Notes: generated by a model from the sequence alone, not told the origin. 64,000 nucleotides of DNA from Xanthomonas campestris pv. badrii (GCF_012848175.1 NZ_CP051651.1:4595501-4659500), one strand, 5' to 3'; shown: positions 25,557 through 37,513, counted from the first letter of the stretch. Made by a program: numbers and translations.

Positions 25557-26377
25557 GGCCATCTCAACGCCGGGAGATGGCCCGATGGGCCGTAGATGGT
25601 GGCCACACGAGCATCCGGCATGCCTGCCGGACCTTTGCGGTGAGCGAGACCTGCTTTCGCTATCAAGCCAAGGCCAGCGAGGAGAACGCCCGGATTGCCG
25701 ATTGGCTGGTGCGGTTGACCACAACCTATCGTGATTGGGGGTTTGGCCTATGCTTTCTGCACCTGCGCAACGTGAAGGGCTTCGGCTGGAACCACAAGCG
25801 GGTGTACCGCATCTACCGGGAGCTGGAGTTGAACCTGCGGATCAAGCCGAAGAAACGGCTGGTTCGCGAGCGGCCAGAGCCGTTGGCGGTGCCGGAGACG
25901 ATCAACCAGGTCTGGTCGATGGATTTCATGCACGACCAGCTGGCCGACGGCCGCAGCTTCCGGTTGTTCAATGTGCTCGATGACTTCAACCGTGAGGGTC
26001 TGGGCATAGAGGTCGACTTATCGCTGCCATCGGCCCGGGTGATCCGCTCGTTGGAACAGATCATTGACTGGCGCGGCAAGCCAAACGCCATTCGCTGCGA
26101 CAACGGCCCGGAGTACATCAGCGGCGCGCTGCTAGCTTGGGCACAGCAGCGCGGGATTCGGATCGAGCACATCCAGCCAGGCAAGCCGCAGCAGAATGCC
26201 TATGTCGAACGTTACGACCGCACCGTCCGCTACGCCTGGCTGGCCACAACGTTGTTCGACACCATCGAGCAGGTTCAGGACAAGGCCACGCGCTGGCTAT
26301 GGACGTACAACCATGAGCGCCCCAACATGGCGCTCGGCGGTATCACGCCAGCAATGAAATTGGCGATGGCCGCCTAG
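25550..26377 (+). CDS. IS3-family transposase OrfB (DDE integrase)
   Basis: From ATG 25550 it encodes 275 residues, overlapping OrfA by seven bases in the -1 frame. It starts with an HTH_21-like part ([36 protein letters not shown]) and continues as an rve integrase core. The DDE residues are seen in [21 protein letters not shown] and [12 protein letters not shown]. It ends in the conserved [16 protein letters not shown]. All landmarks are present, so the element may be active. Confidence 0.93.
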   Translation: MVRPSQRREMARWAVDGGHTSIRHACRTFAVSETCFRYQAKASEENARIADWLVRLTTTYRDWGFGLCFLHLRNVKGFGWNHKRVYRIYRELELNLRIKPKKRLVRERPEPLAVPETINQVWSMDFMHDQLADGRSFRLFNVLDDFNREGLGIEVDLSLPSARVIRSLEQIIDWRGKPNAIRCDNGPEYISGALLAWAQQRGIRIEHIQPGKPQQNAYVERYDRTVRYAWLATTLFDTIEQVQDKATRWLWTYNHERPNMALGGITPAMKLAMAA

Positions 26378-26414
26378 CTCCACTTTTGGCGAGCGCTAAA
26401 AGCGGGGGGATTAC

Positions 26415-26546
26415 CCGGGGAGCCTGATTACCCACGGGTTTCTCGGACAGGTCACTATGTGGACAACCGCCATTTCCTCCGACACGGTCATAAAGTAGTT
26501 CAACGCACTATGCTGATGAGGACCTGTATTCGATAGCCTTGCAAAA
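26415..26546. other. Short spacer with a possible second IS end
   Basis: The stretch 26423-26454, read in reverse, begins TGACCTGTCCGAGAAACCCG, which has the TG start and composition of an IS3-family terminal repeat but does not match the ends of the intact IS beside it. It may be the remnant of another element whose removal explains why the Rhs fragment does not resume. No gene is seen here. Confidence 0.3.
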
Positions 26547-26996
26547 ATGGAAGCGCATGACGACCGACGCCACCACCTGCTCTATCGCGCGGCAACACAT
26601 TCAGGAGCACATGGTCGGCCTGCTAACGGCGCGGCGTTGCAGCTAATTCTGGAGAGTGTGATCGAAGCAGAACGAGAGTATTTTCCTGACCATGCCAGTT
26701 ATGAGGCCGTGGTGCACCTGGAGTCCTGCGCGGCCTGCCAGGCATGGCACGATGCTTGGTTGGATGCGCGCTCTCCCGAGCGCGTGGCTCAGCGCGACCG
26801 GCTCGACAAGTACTGTTGCAGCCAAATGTTCAGTGCGGTGACAGACGATGGGGCCGACGTCCGCTTTGCATTTGAGTTGTTCAGAAGCGACCCATGCTGG
26901 TCGATCAGCGGCCAGCCCGTGTTCGCGCGGTTCTGTCCTTGGTGTGGGCAGCAACTTCCGCAGCACCCATTCGAGGACGACGACGCGGCGTTTTAA
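26547..26996 (+). CDS. Hypothetical protein with two Cys pairs
   Basis: The open frame covers 149 codons; the N-terminal 35 residues are low quality, and a GTG at about 26658 may be the true start. From there the protein is acidic (VIEAEREYFPDHASYEAVVH) with CAACQAW near residue 72 and FCPWCGQQLP near 129. These two CxxC pairs could form a small zinc-ribbon-like site. It ends in an acidic tail (FEDDDAAF). Short proteins of this kind occur as immunity or stray genes beside Rhs loci, but no family was recognised. The first Met is therefore uncertain. Confidence 0.5.
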   Translation: MEAHDDRRHHLLYRAATHSGAHGRPANGAALQLILESVIEAEREYFPDHASYEAVVHLESCAACQAWHDAWLDARSPERVAQRDRLDKYCCSQMFSAVTDDGADVRFAFELFRSDPCWSISGQPVFARFCPWCGQQLPQHPFEDDDAAF

Positions 26997-27093
26997 AAGG
27001 CATATCCAATCCAGGCAACATCGTCCAACCCTGCAGCAGGGTGACTGCGTTAGAAGAGTCCTGTCGATGCAGTCAGGATGGCGATGCACCGCC

Positions 27094-27984
27094 TCACCGG
27101 CAGCGATCAAACGTCCTGACCCGCGTCTGCTCGGCAATGATCAGGCGTGATTCCATATCGCTCAGCATGAAGACGGCGGGGACTTCCTTGTGTGGCGGTT
27201 TCGCCGAAGTGGTGATGATCCGCCAGGCCCAGGGAGTTTGCGCCAGCAAGGTGATCGAGGCAGGCCACAGTTGCTCGCCTTTGCCGGTCATGCGATTCCA
27301 CTCCACTGTGAGGGTGTGCTTGGGATCGGCCGCGTCCGGATCGCCGCATGCAACGCCGGCAGTGACCCATGTGCCAAGCACCGGCTCCGGGAAATTGGCC
27401 GTTGAGGAGTTCCGTTCGTAGCGCTCGCCCTGCGCGACTCGCGTCAGGCTGCCGCGCTTCCAGGTGAAGGCCCAGGTGTAACGGCCCGGTGCAGGGCAGC
27501 GCTCCGATCCGTCCGCATTGCGCAGTTCCCGCTTGCAGATGGAAGACTGCCTCTGTACGACAAAGGTCACATCAATGCGATTGCCGGAAATCGCCAGATC
27601 CATGACTTCGCCAGGAATTTGCTCGGTTGCATCCGGGGTATAGCCGGTCTTGCGCGCCCTGATTTCCCACTGGTCCGCGCTAGCGCCAAGGGTGGGTGTC
27701 TTTCTGGGAATGAGTTTGCTGAGGACCGTGATGCCGTTGGGGCAGTCTACGGTGGATCCTGAGCAATAGGATGAGTTGAGGTAGACGATTTCATCAGTAC
27801 CGTCCTGGTCCAGATCGGCGACTTGCAGGGAGCCCACATAGTCCTCTTTCACAATGTCGTCGTTGACGCTGAAGTCCTGCCAAAGCGTTGCAATCTCGTG
27901 TGCGCGCCTTGATTCCAGCTTCGGCTCCCTGGCTTGTGCAACCGCGGCGATGATCACAAACGCCATCGCGACATAGCTCCGCAT
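27094..27984 (-). CDS. Exported hypothetical protein with a VCBS-like Asp motif
   Basis: Encodes 296 residues. ATG 27984 was chosen because it opens a clear signal peptide (MRSYVAMAFVIIAAVAQA); the frame continues upstream to 28029. Near residue 60, LQVADLDQDGTDEIVYLN is a DxDxDG calcium-binding loop as found in VCBS/FG-GAP repeats, but only one copy is present. Pairs of cysteines (YCSGSTVDC, ICKRELRNADGSERC) suggest disulfides in the periplasm. The product was not recognised. It is transcribed away from glgE and appears unrelated to the Rhs genes. Confidence 0.7.
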   Translation of the reverse strand: MRSYVAMAFVIIAAVAQAREPKLESRRAHEIATLWQDFSVNDDIVKEDYVGSLQVADLDQDGTDEIVYLNSSYCSGSTVDCPNGITVLSKLIPRKTPTLGASADQWEIRARKTGYTPDATEQIPGEVMDLAISGNRIDVTFVVQRQSSICKRELRNADGSERCPAPGRYTWAFTWKRGSLTRVAQGERYERNSSTANFPEPVLGTWVTAGVACGDPDAADPKHTLTVEWNRMTGKGEQLWPASITLLAQTPWAWRIITTSAKPPHKEVPAVFMLSDMESRLIIAEQTRVRTFDRCR

Positions 27985-28342
27985 CCGTGCGCTCCTTGCA
28001 GGGTGAGCGCTCAGCTTACTGCATCGCAAGGTCTCGGAACGCGAGAACGTCGTCTGGCCGCGGCTGCTACCTCACGCTTGTTGGATTTTCGTCAATTCCA
28101 CCGACACATGAAATTCGCAACGGGGGTGTTTGACTGCATGGGTCAAGAATCGTTGCGGAGTTGCGCATGAGTGCAGTCACGGTAGGCAGGATCGTCCCGG
28201 TGTCGTGCGGGCAAGGGGTGATCCGGGCAAGTGTTGGACTGGTGCGCCGTACGGCTGCGCCAACGCCGTTACAGCGCGGGGGACAGCGCATGGGGTCCTT
28301 CGTCACGGTGCGTTCGCGCGCCGTTGCCGGCTAGGGGGCGCC
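27985..28342. other. Divergent intergenic region before glgE
   Basis: About 358 bases between the leftward exported-protein gene and glgE. The glgE frame stays open upstream to 28130, so a longer N-terminus cannot be ruled out. The upstream residues ([17 protein letters not shown]) look non-conserved. Promoters for both directions must lie here; none could be assigned with confidence. Confidence 0.4.
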
Positions 28343-31300
28343 ATGCGGATCTGTGTTCTCAACGACGCAACTGAGGCGTCCAGCGGGCTGGAGCAGCGCT
28401 GCGCGGCTGCACGCGATGCCGGCTGCGACTATGTGGTGATGGCAGCGCCGTTCGCGCGCGATGCCGAAGGCCGGTTGATGGAGCCCACCGGCGGAGACGA
28501 CGCGCACGCCGGGCGCCTGCGCGGGGCCGTGCAGGCCGCGCAGCAGGCCGGCGTGACGCTGTTGATCGATGTGCGGCTGGACGAGGTTGGCGGTGCCAGC
28601 GCAGTGGTGCGCGATAACCCGCAGTGGTTCCGGGCGCGGAGTACGGCGGTGCCGGACCCGCGCCAGCCACGGGCCACGCCCGAGGTGGCCGAGGCACGCT
28701 TCAGCTATGCGCAGGAGGGTGCGGCTCTGGTGGAATGGTGGAGCGCACGGCTGCTGGAGTGGGCCGGGCAGGGCGTGGGTGGCTTCCGCTTGTTACAGCC
28801 GCAGCAGGTGCCGGCACAGCGCTGGCATGAGTTGATTGCGCGGGTGCATGCGCAAGCGCCGGAGGTGGTGTTCGCCGCGTGGACGCCGGGTCTGGGACTG
28901 GAGGCCTTGCAGCAGCTGTCCGGCGCCGGCTTCGATGCGGCGTTCTCTTCGCTGGCCTGGTGGGATGGGCGCGGCAGTTGGTTCTTTGAAGAAGACATGG
29001 CATTGCGCGCAGTGGCAGCGCAGGTCGTGGCGGTACTGGATGCGCCCGACGGCAAGCGTGCCGCAGCGCCGGAGCAGCACTGGCAGCTGGCCCAGGCGCT
29101 GGGTGGCGCGTGGTTGCTGGACGAGACGCAGCTGCACGCCTTGCCGCAGTCCCTGCGCAGCGGCGAGCGGCTGCCGGGTAGCAATGCCGGCCTGCGGCTG
29201 CGCCCGCTGCTGCGCGAGGCGACCGGACTGACCGCGGTGGCGGTGGAGCCCCTGGGCGGCGCACCCTCCTTGTTACTGATCAATGGCGATACGCGGCATG
29301 TGGTGCCGGTGTCGGCCTCTGACCTGTTGCGGTTGCTGGGCGATGCCGAAGCGCTGGTGGCCGACGATGGGCGCACCCTGTCCGGCACCACGCTGGACGC
29401 GCTGGAGCCGGGCGAGGTGCGGGTGTATCGCAGCGTGCCGGCACGGCATGTGCTGGCGGTGCCGCGCATGCGTCCGCGCGCGCAGACCGCCGGGACCTGG
29501 CCACGTGTCTGTATCGAGTCGGTAACGCCGTCGGTGGATAACGGCCGCTTCCCGGTCAAGCGCACCGTGGGCGACCGGATCTGCGTGGAGGCCGATGCAT
29601 TCTGCGACGGGCATGACCGCATTGCGGTGGCGGTCCTGTGGCGTGCCGCCGATGCCAAGAGCTGGGCCAGCGCACCGATGCGCGCACTGGGCAACGACCG
29701 CTGGCGTGCGGAGTTCCCGCTGGAGCGTATCGGCACCTACGAATTCCGCGTGGAAGGCTGGCGCGATGTCTTCGCCACCTTGCATGCGGATCTGGAGAAG
29801 AAGCGCGCGGCCGATACGGTGCTGCCGGTGGACGTGCAGGAAGCCGTTGCGGTGATCGAGGCGGCGCATGCGCGCAGCGAGGGCGAACTGGCAGCGCAGC
29901 TGCAGGACCTCCTTACCCGCATCGGTGCACAGGGCGAGCCGCTGCAGCAACTGGCCATCGTGCTGGAGCCGGACACCGCGCAGGCGATGGCGCTGGCCGA
30001 CGACAAACCGTTCCGCTCCGAGTACCCGGTCACCTTCCGGGTGGAATCGGAGCGTCGCGCGGCGCACTTCGCCAGTTGGTACGAGTTGTTCCCGCGTTCG
30101 CAGAGCGGCGATGTGGCGCGGCACGGCACCTTCGACGATGTGATCGCGCGGCTGCCGCATATCCGTGCGATGAATTTCGATGTGCTGTACATGCCGCCGA
30201 TCCACCCGATCGGCCTGAGGAACCGCAAGGGGCGCAACAATTCGGTGACCGCGGTCGACGGCGAGCCGGGCAGCCCGTATGCGATCGGGGCCAGCGATGG
30301 CGGGCACACCGAGGTGCATGCCGAGCTCGGCGGGCTCGAGGGCTTCCGCCGCTTGATCCAGGCCGCACGTGGGCAGGGGCTGGAGGTGGCACTGGATTTT
30401 GCGATCCAGTGCGCGCCCGACCATCCATGGCTGAAGGAGCACAAGGACTGGTTTACCTGGCGTGCGGACGGTTCCATTCCGTATGCGGAAAATCCGCCGA
30501 AGAAGTACCAGGACATCGTCAACGTCGATTTCTATGCCAGCGGCGCGGTGCCGGAGTTGTGGAACACGTTGCGCGATGCGGTGCTGTTCTGGGTCAACGA
30601 AGGCGTCACGCTGTTTCGCGTGGACAACCCGCATACCAAGCCGTTCCCGTTCTGGGAGTGGCTGATTGCCGATGTGCGCGGGCGCCGGCCGGACGTGGTG
30701 TTCCTCTCGGAGGCCTTTACCCGGCCGAAGATGATGTATCGCCTGGCCAAGTGCGGCTTCTCGCAGTCGTATACCTATTTCACCTGGCGCAACCACAAGC
30801 ACGAGTTGCAGGAGTACGTGCAGGAGTTGAACGAAGGCGTGCCCAGCGAGTGCTTCCGCCCGCATTTCTTCGTCAATACGCCGGACATCAACCCGTTCTT
30901 CCTGCAGACCAGCGGACGCAACGGCCATCTGATCCGCGCAGCGCTGGCGACCACCTTGTCGGGGCTATGGGGCATGTACCAGGGCTTCGAACTGTGCGAG
31001 GCCACGCCGCTGGCGCCGGGCAAGGAAGAGTATCTGGACTCGGAGAAATTCCAGCTGCGCGCCTGGCCCGAGCGTGCGCCCGGCGACATCGTCGATGAGA
31101 TCACCCGCTTCAACCAGCTGCGCCGCATGCATCCGGAGCTGCAGTCGCACCTGGGCACGCGCTTCTACCAGGCACATAACGACCAGGTGCTGTATTTCGG
31201 CAAGTTCCTGGATGCCGGCTACCTGTCGCGCAGCCGCACCATGGTGCTGGTGGCGATCAACCTGGACCCGCACGCGGGGCAGGACGCGGATATCGAAATC

Positions 31301-31459
31301 CCGCTCTGGGAGCTGGGCCTGCCCGACCACGCCAGCGTCGCGGTGGACGATCTATGGGACGGGCATCGCTTCACGTGGCACGGCAAACACCAGCACATCC
31401 GCTTAGAGGCGACGCGGCCGTTCGCGTTATGGCGCATCCGCGCAGGAGAGGTCGCATGA
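28343..31459 (+). CDS. glgE: GlgE, alpha-1,4-glucan:maltose-1-phosphate maltosyltransferase, with N-terminal extension
   Basis: Encodes 1038 residues. The GH13_3 enzyme proper begins near residue 385 ([20 protein letters not shown]) and has the usual length of about 650. The catalytic barrel carries [17 protein letters not shown], with nucleophile Asp761, and [12 protein letters not shown], with acid/base Glu790, both diagnostic of GlgE. It extends alpha-glucan chains with maltose from maltose-1-phosphate in the cytoplasm. The first 380 residues are an extra region, partly barrel-like ([33 protein letters not shown]) but without catalytic residues, so probably a degenerate GH13-type domain. 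Start ATG 28343 is preferred over longer frames. The stop overlaps the treS start (ATGA): one operon with treS-mak and glgB. Confidence 0.93.
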   Translation: MRICVLNDATEASSGLEQRCAAARDAGCDYVVMAAPFARDAEGRLMEPTGGDDAHAGRLRGAVQAAQQAGVTLLIDVRLDEVGGASAVVRDNPQWFRARSTAVPDPRQPRATPEVAEARFSYAQEGAALVEWWSARLLEWAGQGVGGFRLLQPQQVPAQRWHELIARVHAQAPEVVFAAWTPGLGLEALQQLSGAGFDAAFSSLAWWDGRGSWFFEEDMALRAVAAQVVAVLDAPDGKRAAAPEQHWQLAQALGGAWLLDETQLHALPQSLRSGERLPGSNAGLRLRPLLREATGLTAVAVEPLGGAPSLLLINGDTRHVVPVSASDLLRLLGDAEALVADDGRTLSGTTLDALEPGEVRVYRSVPARHVLAVPRMRPRAQTAGTWPRVCIESVTPSVDNGRFPVKRTVGDRICVEADAFCDGHDRIAVAVLWRAADAKSWASAPMRALGNDRWRAEFPLERIGTYEFRVEGWRDVFATLHADLEKKRAADTVLPVDVQEAVAVIEAAHARSEGELAAQLQDLLTRIGAQGEPLQQLAIVLEPDTAQAMALADDKPFRSEYPVTFRVESERRAAHFASWYELFPRSQSGDVARHGTFDDVIARLPHIRAMNFDVLYMPPIHPIGLRNRKGRNNSVTAVDGEPGSPYAIGASDGGHTEVHAELGGLEGFRRLIQAARGQGLEVALDFAIQCAPDHPWLKEHKDWFTWRADGSIPYAENPPKKYQDIVNVDFYASGAVPELWNTLRDAVLFWVNEGVTLFRVDNPHTKPFPFWEWLIADVRGRRPDVVFLSEAFTRPKMMYRLAKCGFSQSYTYFTWRNHKHELQEYVQELNEGVPSECFRPHFFVNTPDINPFFLQTSGRNGHLIRAALATTLSGLWGMYQGFELCEATPLAPGKEEYLDSEKFQLRAWPERAPGDIVDEITRFNQLRRMHPELQSHLGTRFYQAHNDQVLYFGKFLDAGYLSRSRTMVLVAINLDPHAGQDADIEIPLWELGLPDHASVAVDDLWDGHRFTWHGKHQHIRLEATRPFALWRIRAGEVA

Positions 31460-34400
31460 ATGCAGTTGCAGCGTTACAGGCCGATGCAGAGCAGTCGGCG
31501 GTGGTCGCCGACCAGCGCTGGTACAAGGACGCCATCATCTACCAGGTGCACGTCAAGTCGTTCTTCGACTCCAACGACGATGGCATCGGCGATTTTCCGG
31601 GGTTGATCTCCAAGCTGGACTACATCGCCGAGCTCGGCGTGGACACCATCTGGCTGCTGCCGTTCTACCCCAGCCCGCGCCGCGACGATGGCTACGACAT
31701 CGCCGAATACATGGCGGTGCATCCGGACTACGGCAGCATCGAAGACTTCGAGCAGCTGGTGGCGCAGGCGCATGCGCGCGGCATCCGCATCGTCACCGAG
31801 CTGGTGATCAACCACACCTCCGACCAGCACCCCTGGTTCCAGCGCGCACGCAATGCGCCAGCCGGCTCGCCGGAGCGCGACTTCTACGTGTGGTCGGACA
31901 CCGACCAGGAATACGCCGGCACGCGGATCATCTTCTGCGATACCGAAAAATCCAACTGGACCTGGGACCCGGTGGCCGGCCAATACTTCTGGCACCGGTT
32001 CTATTCGCATCAGCCGGATCTGAACTTCGACAACCCCGCGGTGCTGGAAGCGGTGCTGGAGGTAATGCGCTTCTGGCTGGACCGCGGGGTCGACGGGCTG
32101 CGCCTGGATGCGGTGCCGTATCTGATCGAGCGTTCGGGCACTTCCAACGAAAACCTGCCCGAAACCCACGCCATCCTGCGCAAGATCCGCGCCACCCTGG
32201 ATGCCGAATACCCGGACCGCATGTTACTGGCCGAGGCCAATATGTGGCCGGAAGACACCCAGCAGTATTTCGGCCAGAACGCCGACGAATGCCATATGGC
32301 GTTCCACTTCCCGCTGATGCCGCGCATGTACATGGCGATCGCGCGCGAAGACCGCTTTCCCATTACCGACATCATGCGCCAGACCCCGGAGATTCCGGAG
32401 AGTTGCCAGTGGGCGATCTTCCTGCGCAACCACGACGAGCTGACGCTGGAGATGGTCACCGACTCCGAGCGCGACTACCTGTGGCAGACCTACGCCGCCG
32501 ACCGCCGCGCCCGCATCAACTTGGGGATTCGTCGCCGGCTGGCGCCATTGCTGGAACGCGACCGCCGCCGTATCGAGTTGATGACCTCCCTGCTGCTCAC
32601 CATGCCGGGCACGCCAGTGCTGTATTACGGCGATGAAATCGGCATGGGCGACAACATCCATCTGGGCGACCGCGATGGCGTGCGTACGCCGATGCAGTGG
32701 TCGATCGACCGCAACGGCGGCTTCTCGCGCGCCGACCCGGCGCAGCTGGTGTTGCCGCCGGTGATGGACCCGCTGTACGGCTTCCAGGCCGTCAATGTGG
32801 AAGCGCAGATCCGCGACCAGCACTCGCTGCTCACCTGGACCCGCCGCGTGCTCAGCGTGCGCAAGCGCTATCAGGCCTTCGGCCGCGGCACGCTGCGTTT
32901 CCTGTACCCGGGCAACCGCCGCATGCTGGCCTACCTGCGCTGCTACCAGGATGAAACGGTGCTGTGCGTGGCCAACCTGTCGCATACGCTGCAGGCGGTG
33001 GAACTGGATCTGTCCGAGTTCGAAGGCCGCGTGCCGGTGGACATCATCGGCGGCGGCAGCTTCCCGCCGGTCGGCCGGCTGACCTATCTGCTCACCGTGC
33101 CGCCGTTCGGCTTCTATGCCTTTCAGCTGGTCAGCGAAGGCACCTTGCCGGATTGGCACGTGCCCAGCCCGGTGCCGTTGCCGGATTACCGCACGCTGGT
33201 GTTGCGCAGCGATACCGACGAGAGCAACGCCTTGCTGCCGCATCTGGCGACGCTGGAAAGCGAGATCCTGCCGGCCTGGTTGTCCGCGCGGCGCTGGTTC
33301 TCGGCCAAGGACCAGGCACTCGAGCACGTGCGCATTTCGCGCCGCACGCCGCTGCCGGGCGATGAGCCGATGAACCTGCTGGAGCTGGACGTGGAGCTGG
33401 AAGACGGCCACCACGAGTGCTACATGCTGCCGGTGGGCATCGTGTGGGAGCGCGAGCATCCCAGCACGCTGGCCGAGCAGCTGGCATTGGCGCGCGTGCG
33501 CCAGGGCCGCGAGGTGGGCTATCTCACCGATGCGTTTGCGCTCAAGCCGATGGTGCGCGGGGTGATCGATGCCTTGCGCACCCATGCGACGCTGGACTTC
33601 CGCGATGGCGATGATCCTTCGCAGCAAGGCCAGGTGCGATTCGAAGCGACGCCGGCGCTGGCCAGGCTGGAGATCCCGGACGACCCGGACATCCGCTGGC
33701 TGTCGGCCGAACAGAGCAACAGCTCGCTGGTGGTCGCCGACAAGGCGGTGTTCAAGCTGCTGCGGCATGTGGCCACCGGCGCCAACCCGGAGATCGAGAT
33801 CGGCCGCCGGCTCACCGAAATGGGCTATGCCAACGCTGCGCCGTTGCTGGGCAGCGTGAGCCGCATCGATGGCCAGGGCACCGTCACCACCATCGCGCTG
33901 TTGCAGGGCTTCATCCGCAACCAGGGTGATGCCTGGCGCTGGACCCTGGATCATCTGGCGCGCAGCTTCGACGAGTACGCCACCGCGCAGACCGATGAGG
34001 CCCGCGCCGAAGCCATTGCCGGATATGACGCGTTCGCCGCGGTGGTGGGCAAGCGTCTGGCCGAGTTGCACGAGGCGCTATCGCGCGCAACCGACGATGC
34101 CGACTTCGCCCCGCAGCGCATCGACCTGCCTACCGCCAACGATGTGGTGGCAGGCGTTGCGCGGCAGGTGGAGGAGATGTGGGAAACCGTCAACGCGCGC
34201 CTGGCCGCCAGCGAGGAGCCGGCCGAACGCGAAGCGCTGGACGCCATCCTGGCGCAACGTCCACAGCTGGACGCGCTGCTGGCCAAGGCGCCGAGCGTGC
34301 TGGCCGATTCGCTGCTGACCCGTGTGCACGGCGACTTCCACCTGGGCCAGATCCTGGTGGCCTTCGACGATGTGGTGCTGATCGACTTCGAGGGCGAGCC

Positions 34401-34806
34401 GGCCAAGCCGCTGGCCGAGCGGCGCGCCAAGGCCAGCCCGTTGCGCGACGTGGCCGGCTTCCTGCGCTCGCTCGATTACGCCAGCGAAGTGTCGGCGCGT
34501 GGCGAGGAGGGTACGGCCGCGCGCGCCGGGGTGGGCGTGGACACGCATCTGGACGAATTCCTGGTGCAATTCCGCCGCCGCTCCACACAGGCCTTCCTGG
34601 ACGCTTACCATGCCGTGCTCGACGCCAGCGCCCATCCGTGGATCGCGCCGGCGGCGTTCAACGCCGCCACCTTGCTGTTCCTGGTGGAGAAGGCCTGCTA
34701 CGAAGTGCGCTATGAAGCCGCCAACCGCCCCGGCTGGTTGATGGTGCCGATCGAAGGTTTGCGACGCATCCTGCAACGCGCACGCGCCGGTGCAGGAGAC
34801 ACATGA
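31456..34806 (+). CDS. treS: TreS-maltokinase fusion (trehalose synthase plus Mak/Pep2)
   Basis: Encodes 1116 residues. Residues about 15-560 are trehalose synthase (GH13_16): [29 protein letters not shown] with nucleophile Asp218, [11 protein letters not shown] with Glu260, and [12 protein letters not shown] with Asp327. Residues about 590-1110 are maltokinase, with the phosphotransferase motif HGDFHLGQ (His958-Gly-Asp960) and IDFEGEP around Asp977. TreS interconverts trehalose and maltose; the kinase makes maltose-1-phosphate for GlgE. In mycobacteria the two are separate but bound in a complex; here they are one polypeptide, which would channel maltose. Both catalytic sets look intact. The gene overlaps glgE and glgB by four bases on each side. 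Confidence 0.95.
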   Translation: MNAVAALQADAEQSAVVADQRWYKDAIIYQVHVKSFFDSNDDGIGDFPGLISKLDYIAELGVDTIWLLPFYPSPRRDDGYDIAEYMAVHPDYGSIEDFEQLVAQAHARGIRIVTELVINHTSDQHPWFQRARNAPAGSPERDFYVWSDTDQEYAGTRIIFCDTEKSNWTWDPVAGQYFWHRFYSHQPDLNFDNPAVLEAVLEVMRFWLDRGVDGLRLDAVPYLIERSGTSNENLPETHAILRKIRATLDAEYPDRMLLAEANMWPEDTQQYFGQNADECHMAFHFPLMPRMYMAIAREDRFPITDIMRQTPEIPESCQWAIFLRNHDELTLEMVTDSERDYLWQTYAADRRARINLGIRRRLAPLLERDRRRIELMTSLLLTMPGTPVLYYGDEIGMGDNIHLGDRDGVRTPMQWSIDRNGGFSRADPAQLVLPPVMDPLYGFQAVNVEAQIRDQHSLLTWTRRVLSVRKRYQAFGRGTLRFLYPGNRRMLAYLRCYQDETVLCVANLSHTLQAVELDLSEFEGRVPVDIIGGGSFPPVGRLTYLLTVPPFGFYAFQLVSEGTLPDWHVPSPVPLPDYRTLVLRSDTDESNALLPHLATLESEILPAWLSARRWFSAKDQALEHVRISRRTPLPGDEPMNLLELDVELEDGHHECYMLPVGIVWEREHPSTLAEQLALARVRQGREVGYLTDAFALKPMVRGVIDALRTHATLDFRDGDDPSQQGQVRFEATPALARLEIPDDPDIRWLSAEQSNSSLVVADKAVFKLLRHVATGANPEIEIGRRLTEMGYANAAPLLGSVSRIDGQGTVTTIALLQGFIRNQGDAWRWTLDHLARSFDEYATAQTDEARAEAIAGYDAFAAVVGKRLAELHEALSRATDDADFAPQRIDLPTANDVVAGVARQVEEMWETVNARLAASEEPAEREALDAILAQRPQLDALLAKAPSVLADSLLTRVHGDFHLGQILVAFDDVVLIDFEGEPAKPLAERRAKASPLRDVAGFLRSLDYASEVSARGEEGTAARAGVGVDTHLDEFLVQFRRRSTQAFLDAYHAVLDASAHPWIAPAAFNAATLLFLVEKACYEVRYEAANRPGWLMVPIEGLRRILQRARAGAGDT

Positions 34807-37001
34807 TGAGTGGAGTAATGACAGCAGTGAGTAATCGATGGGATCCCGGCGTCATCCGCGCCCTGGCCGACGCGCGCCACGGCGATGCGTTCGCCGTGTT
34901 GGGCGCGCATCCGAGCGACCGCGGGCGCGTGTTGCGCACCTATCTGCCTGGCGCCGAGCGCGTCATCGCGGTGCTGGACGACGGCCAGGCGATCGCGCTG
35001 GAGGCCGGCCCGGAGCCGGGCCTGTTTGCCGGCGACCTTCCGGCGCAGGGCGGTTACCGCCTGCGCATCGGCTGGCCCGGCGGCGAGCAGGACACCGCCG
35101 ACCCGTACGCCTTCGGGCCGCAGCTCAGCGACTTCGACCTGCACCTGATCAGCGAAGGCCACCACCTGCAGCTGGCCGATGCCTTGGGTGCCAACGTGGT
35201 GGAGGTGGACGGCGTGCGTGGTACGCGCTTTGCGGTGTGGGCGCCCAATGCCTCACGCGTGGCCGTGGTGGGTGACTTCAACAGCTGGGATGCGCGACGC
35301 CACCCGATGCGGCTGCGCCACCAGTCCGGCGTATGGGAGCTGTTCGTGCCCGATGTCGGCCCCGGAGCACATTACAAATACCAACTGCGTGGCCCGCATG
35401 GCCACGAATTGCCGGCCAAGGCCGACCCGGTGGCGCGGCGTGCGGAACTGGCGCCGGGCACCGCCTCGATCGTGGCCGACCCCACGCCGTTCCAGTGGAG
35501 CGACGACGGCTGGATGGCCACGCGTGCGCGCCGCCAGGCGCACGACGCACCGATGAGCATCTACGAGATCCACGCCGGCTCCTGGCTGCGCGAAGAGGGC
35601 GTGGACCTGGACTGGGACGGCCTGGCCGACCGGTTGATCCCGTATGTGGCCGACATGGGCTTTACCCATGTGGAGCTGATGCCGGTCACCGAGCATCCAT
35701 TCGGTGGCTCGTGGGGCTACCAGCCACTGGGCCTGTTCGCGCCCACCGCGCGCTTCGGTTCGCCGGACGGCTTTGCCCGCTTTGTCGACCGCTGCCACCG
35801 CGAAGGCATCGGCGTGCTGGTGGATTGGGTGCCGGCGCACTTTCCTACCGACGCGCATGGGTTGGCGCATTTCGATGGCACCGCGCTGTACGAACACGCC
35901 GACCCGCGCGAGGGCTTCCATCGCGACTGGAATACGCTGATCTACAACCACGGCCGCCGCGAGGTGTCCGGCTTTCTGATCGCCAGCGCGCTGGAGTTCC
36001 TGCAGCGCTATCACGTGGACGGCCTGCGCGTGGATGCGGTGGCCTCGATGCTGTATCGCGACTACAGCCGTAACGCAGGTGAGTGGGTACCCAACATCCA
36101 CGGCGGGCGCGAGAACTACGAAACCATTGCGTTCCTGCGCCGGCTCAATTCGGTGGTGCGCGAGCACACCCCGGGCGCGGTGATGATTGCCGAGGAATCC
36201 ACAGCATTTCCCGGGGTTACCGCCGACGTGGCGCATGGTGGCCTGGGCTTCCACTACAAGTGGAACATGGGCTGGATGCACGACACCCTGCACTACGCGG
36301 GGCTGGACCCGATCTATCGCCGCTACCACCATGGCGAGCTGACCTTCAGCATGGTGTACGCGTATTCGGAGCGTTTCGTACTCCCGATCTCGCATGACGA
36401 AGTGGTGCACGGCAAGGGCTCGCTGCTGGGCCGCATGCCAGGCGACGACTGGCAGCGGTTTGCCAACCTGCGTGCCTACCTGGGTTTCATGTTCACCCAC
36501 CCGGGGCGCAAGTTGCTGTTCATGGGCTGCGAATTCGGCCAACCCACCGAGTGGAATCACGACGCGGGCCTGCCGTGGCACCTGCTCGATGAAGCGCGCC
36601 ACCGTGGCGTGCAGACGCTGGTACGCGACTTGAACCGTCTGTACGTCGAATACCCCGCGCTGCACACGCAGGACGATGACCCGTCCGGCTTTTCCTGGGT
36701 GGTGGGCGACGATGCCGCCAATAGCGTGGTCGCCTTCCTGCGCAAGGGAAAGCGCGGCGATGCGCCGGTGCTGGTGGTGATCAACTTCACCCCGGTGGTG
36801 CAGCACGGCTACCGCATCGGTGTGCCGCAGGGCGGCCAGTGGCGCGAGGTGTTCAATAGCGATGCCGGCCTCTACGGCGGCAGCAACCTGGGCAACGGCG
36901 GCAGCGTGGGCGCCGAGCAACAATCCATGCACGGGCACGCACAATCGTTGCCGTTGTTGCTGCCGCCGCTGGGCGCCATCGTGCTGACTCCGCAGGGCTG
37001 A
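34803..37001 (+). CDS. glgB: GlgB, 1,4-alpha-glucan branching enzyme
   Basis: Encodes 732 residues, the family's usual length. It has an N-terminal domain ([17 protein letters not shown]), a CBM48 ([20 protein letters not shown]), a GH13_9 barrel and a C-terminal beta domain. Catalytic residues lie in [19 protein letters not shown] (nucleophile Asp411) and MIAEEST (Glu464), and [12 protein letters not shown] holds the transition-state Asp. It adds alpha-1,6 branches to the linear chains that GlgE builds, so the operon forms a complete route from trehalose or maltose to branched glucan. ATG 34803 overlaps the treS stop (ATGA). A second ATG follows at once. Confidence 0.96.
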   Translation: MMSGVMTAVSNRWDPGVIRALADARHGDAFAVLGAHPSDRGRVLRTYLPGAERVIAVLDDGQAIALEAGPEPGLFAGDLPAQGGYRLRIGWPGGEQDTADPYAFGPQLSDFDLHLISEGHHLQLADALGANVVEVDGVRGTRFAVWAPNASRVAVVGDFNSWDARRHPMRLRHQSGVWELFVPDVGPGAHYKYQLRGPHGHELPAKADPVARRAELAPGTASIVADPTPFQWSDDGWMATRARRQAHDAPMSIYEIHAGSWLREEGVDLDWDGLADRLIPYVADMGFTHVELMPVTEHPFGGSWGYQPLGLFAPTARFGSPDGFARFVDRCHREGIGVLVDWVPAHFPTDAHGLAHFDGTALYEHADPREGFHRDWNTLIYNHGRREVSGFLIASALEFLQRYHVDGLRVDAVASMLYRDYSRNAGEWVPNIHGGRENYETIAFLRRLNSVVREHTPGAVMIAEESTAFPGVTADVAHGGLGFHYKWNMGWMHDTLHYAGLDPIYRRYHHGELTFSMVYAYSERFVLPISHDEVVHGKGSLLGRMPGDDWQRFANLRAYLGFMFTHPGRKLLFMGCEFGQPTEWNHDAGLPWHLLDEARHRGVQTLVRDLNRLYVEYPALHTQDDDPSGFSWVVGDDAANSVVAFLRKGKRGDAPVLVVINFTPVVQHGYRIGVPQGGQWREVFNSDAGLYGGSNLGNGGSVGAEQQSMHGHAQSLPLLLPPLGAIVLTPQG

Positions 37002-37513
37002 TGCCGCGCGGAGCAACGCATCCAGCCAAGCGAGCCGTTGGCAGGCAAGTAGGGAGGACGTGCAGGGCCCTGCGTGTTCGAGTGGTTCCTGCTGAGCCCG
37101 GGTACCGGCCGTGCCCGCCTCGCAGCTGCGCAGTCGGTTGGGTCGCTGCGCTTGCCTGATGAGCTGCTCCTGCTTGAAACGATGTCGTACCGCCGGGCGC
37201 TTGGCCTGGCGGTGTGGCACCTGCTAGATTCGCGCCTCATGCCGCCCGGGGAGGGTGGCAAGGCACAGCCGCCGCCATGCCTTCCGTCGACCGTCCTTGC
37301 GGGAGCGTTGCGCGTGCGTGTGGTGAAGTGTGTGAGCGAAATCGGGCCTGCCTCCTGCGCAGCGCCCGACGTGTGGCCTGGGCATTGCAGTTGGGTGGCC
37401 CCGAATGCCGGCGTGCGGCGGCTTGTGCCTCCAGGCCAGCGCGTGCACGCGCGTGGCCGTCTCGCTGCGTGCAGGACATGCATGCCTGCAATCGCATGTG
37501 CCGGTGCCCCCCG
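37002..37513. other. 512-base spacer after glgB
   Basis: Open frames exist on both strands because of high GC, but none has a credible start or recognisable product. No hairpin with a T-run was found just after glgB. The spacer probably holds the promoter of the small membrane-protein operon that follows. Nothing else is seen. Confidence 0.5.

Larger units (their letters stand above)
25222..26414. mobile_element. IS3-family insertion sequence
   Basis: About 1190 bases with two overlapping transposase frames. The ends carry GTAATCCCCCC (25222-25232) and GGGGGGATTAC (26404-26414), a perfect 11-bp inverted repeat. Further imperfect matches lie inside (GTTAGC..GCCAGAAGTGGA against TCCACTTTTGGCGAGCGCTAA). 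No direct target duplication is seen (left flank ..ACAACG, right flank CCGGGGAG..), consistent with a deletion next to one end. Confidence 0.85.

Noticed and set aside
28130..28342. Longer N-terminus for GlgE
   Set aside because: The extra residues look like translated intergenic DNA; ATG 28343 gives a protein start with a clear folded domain.
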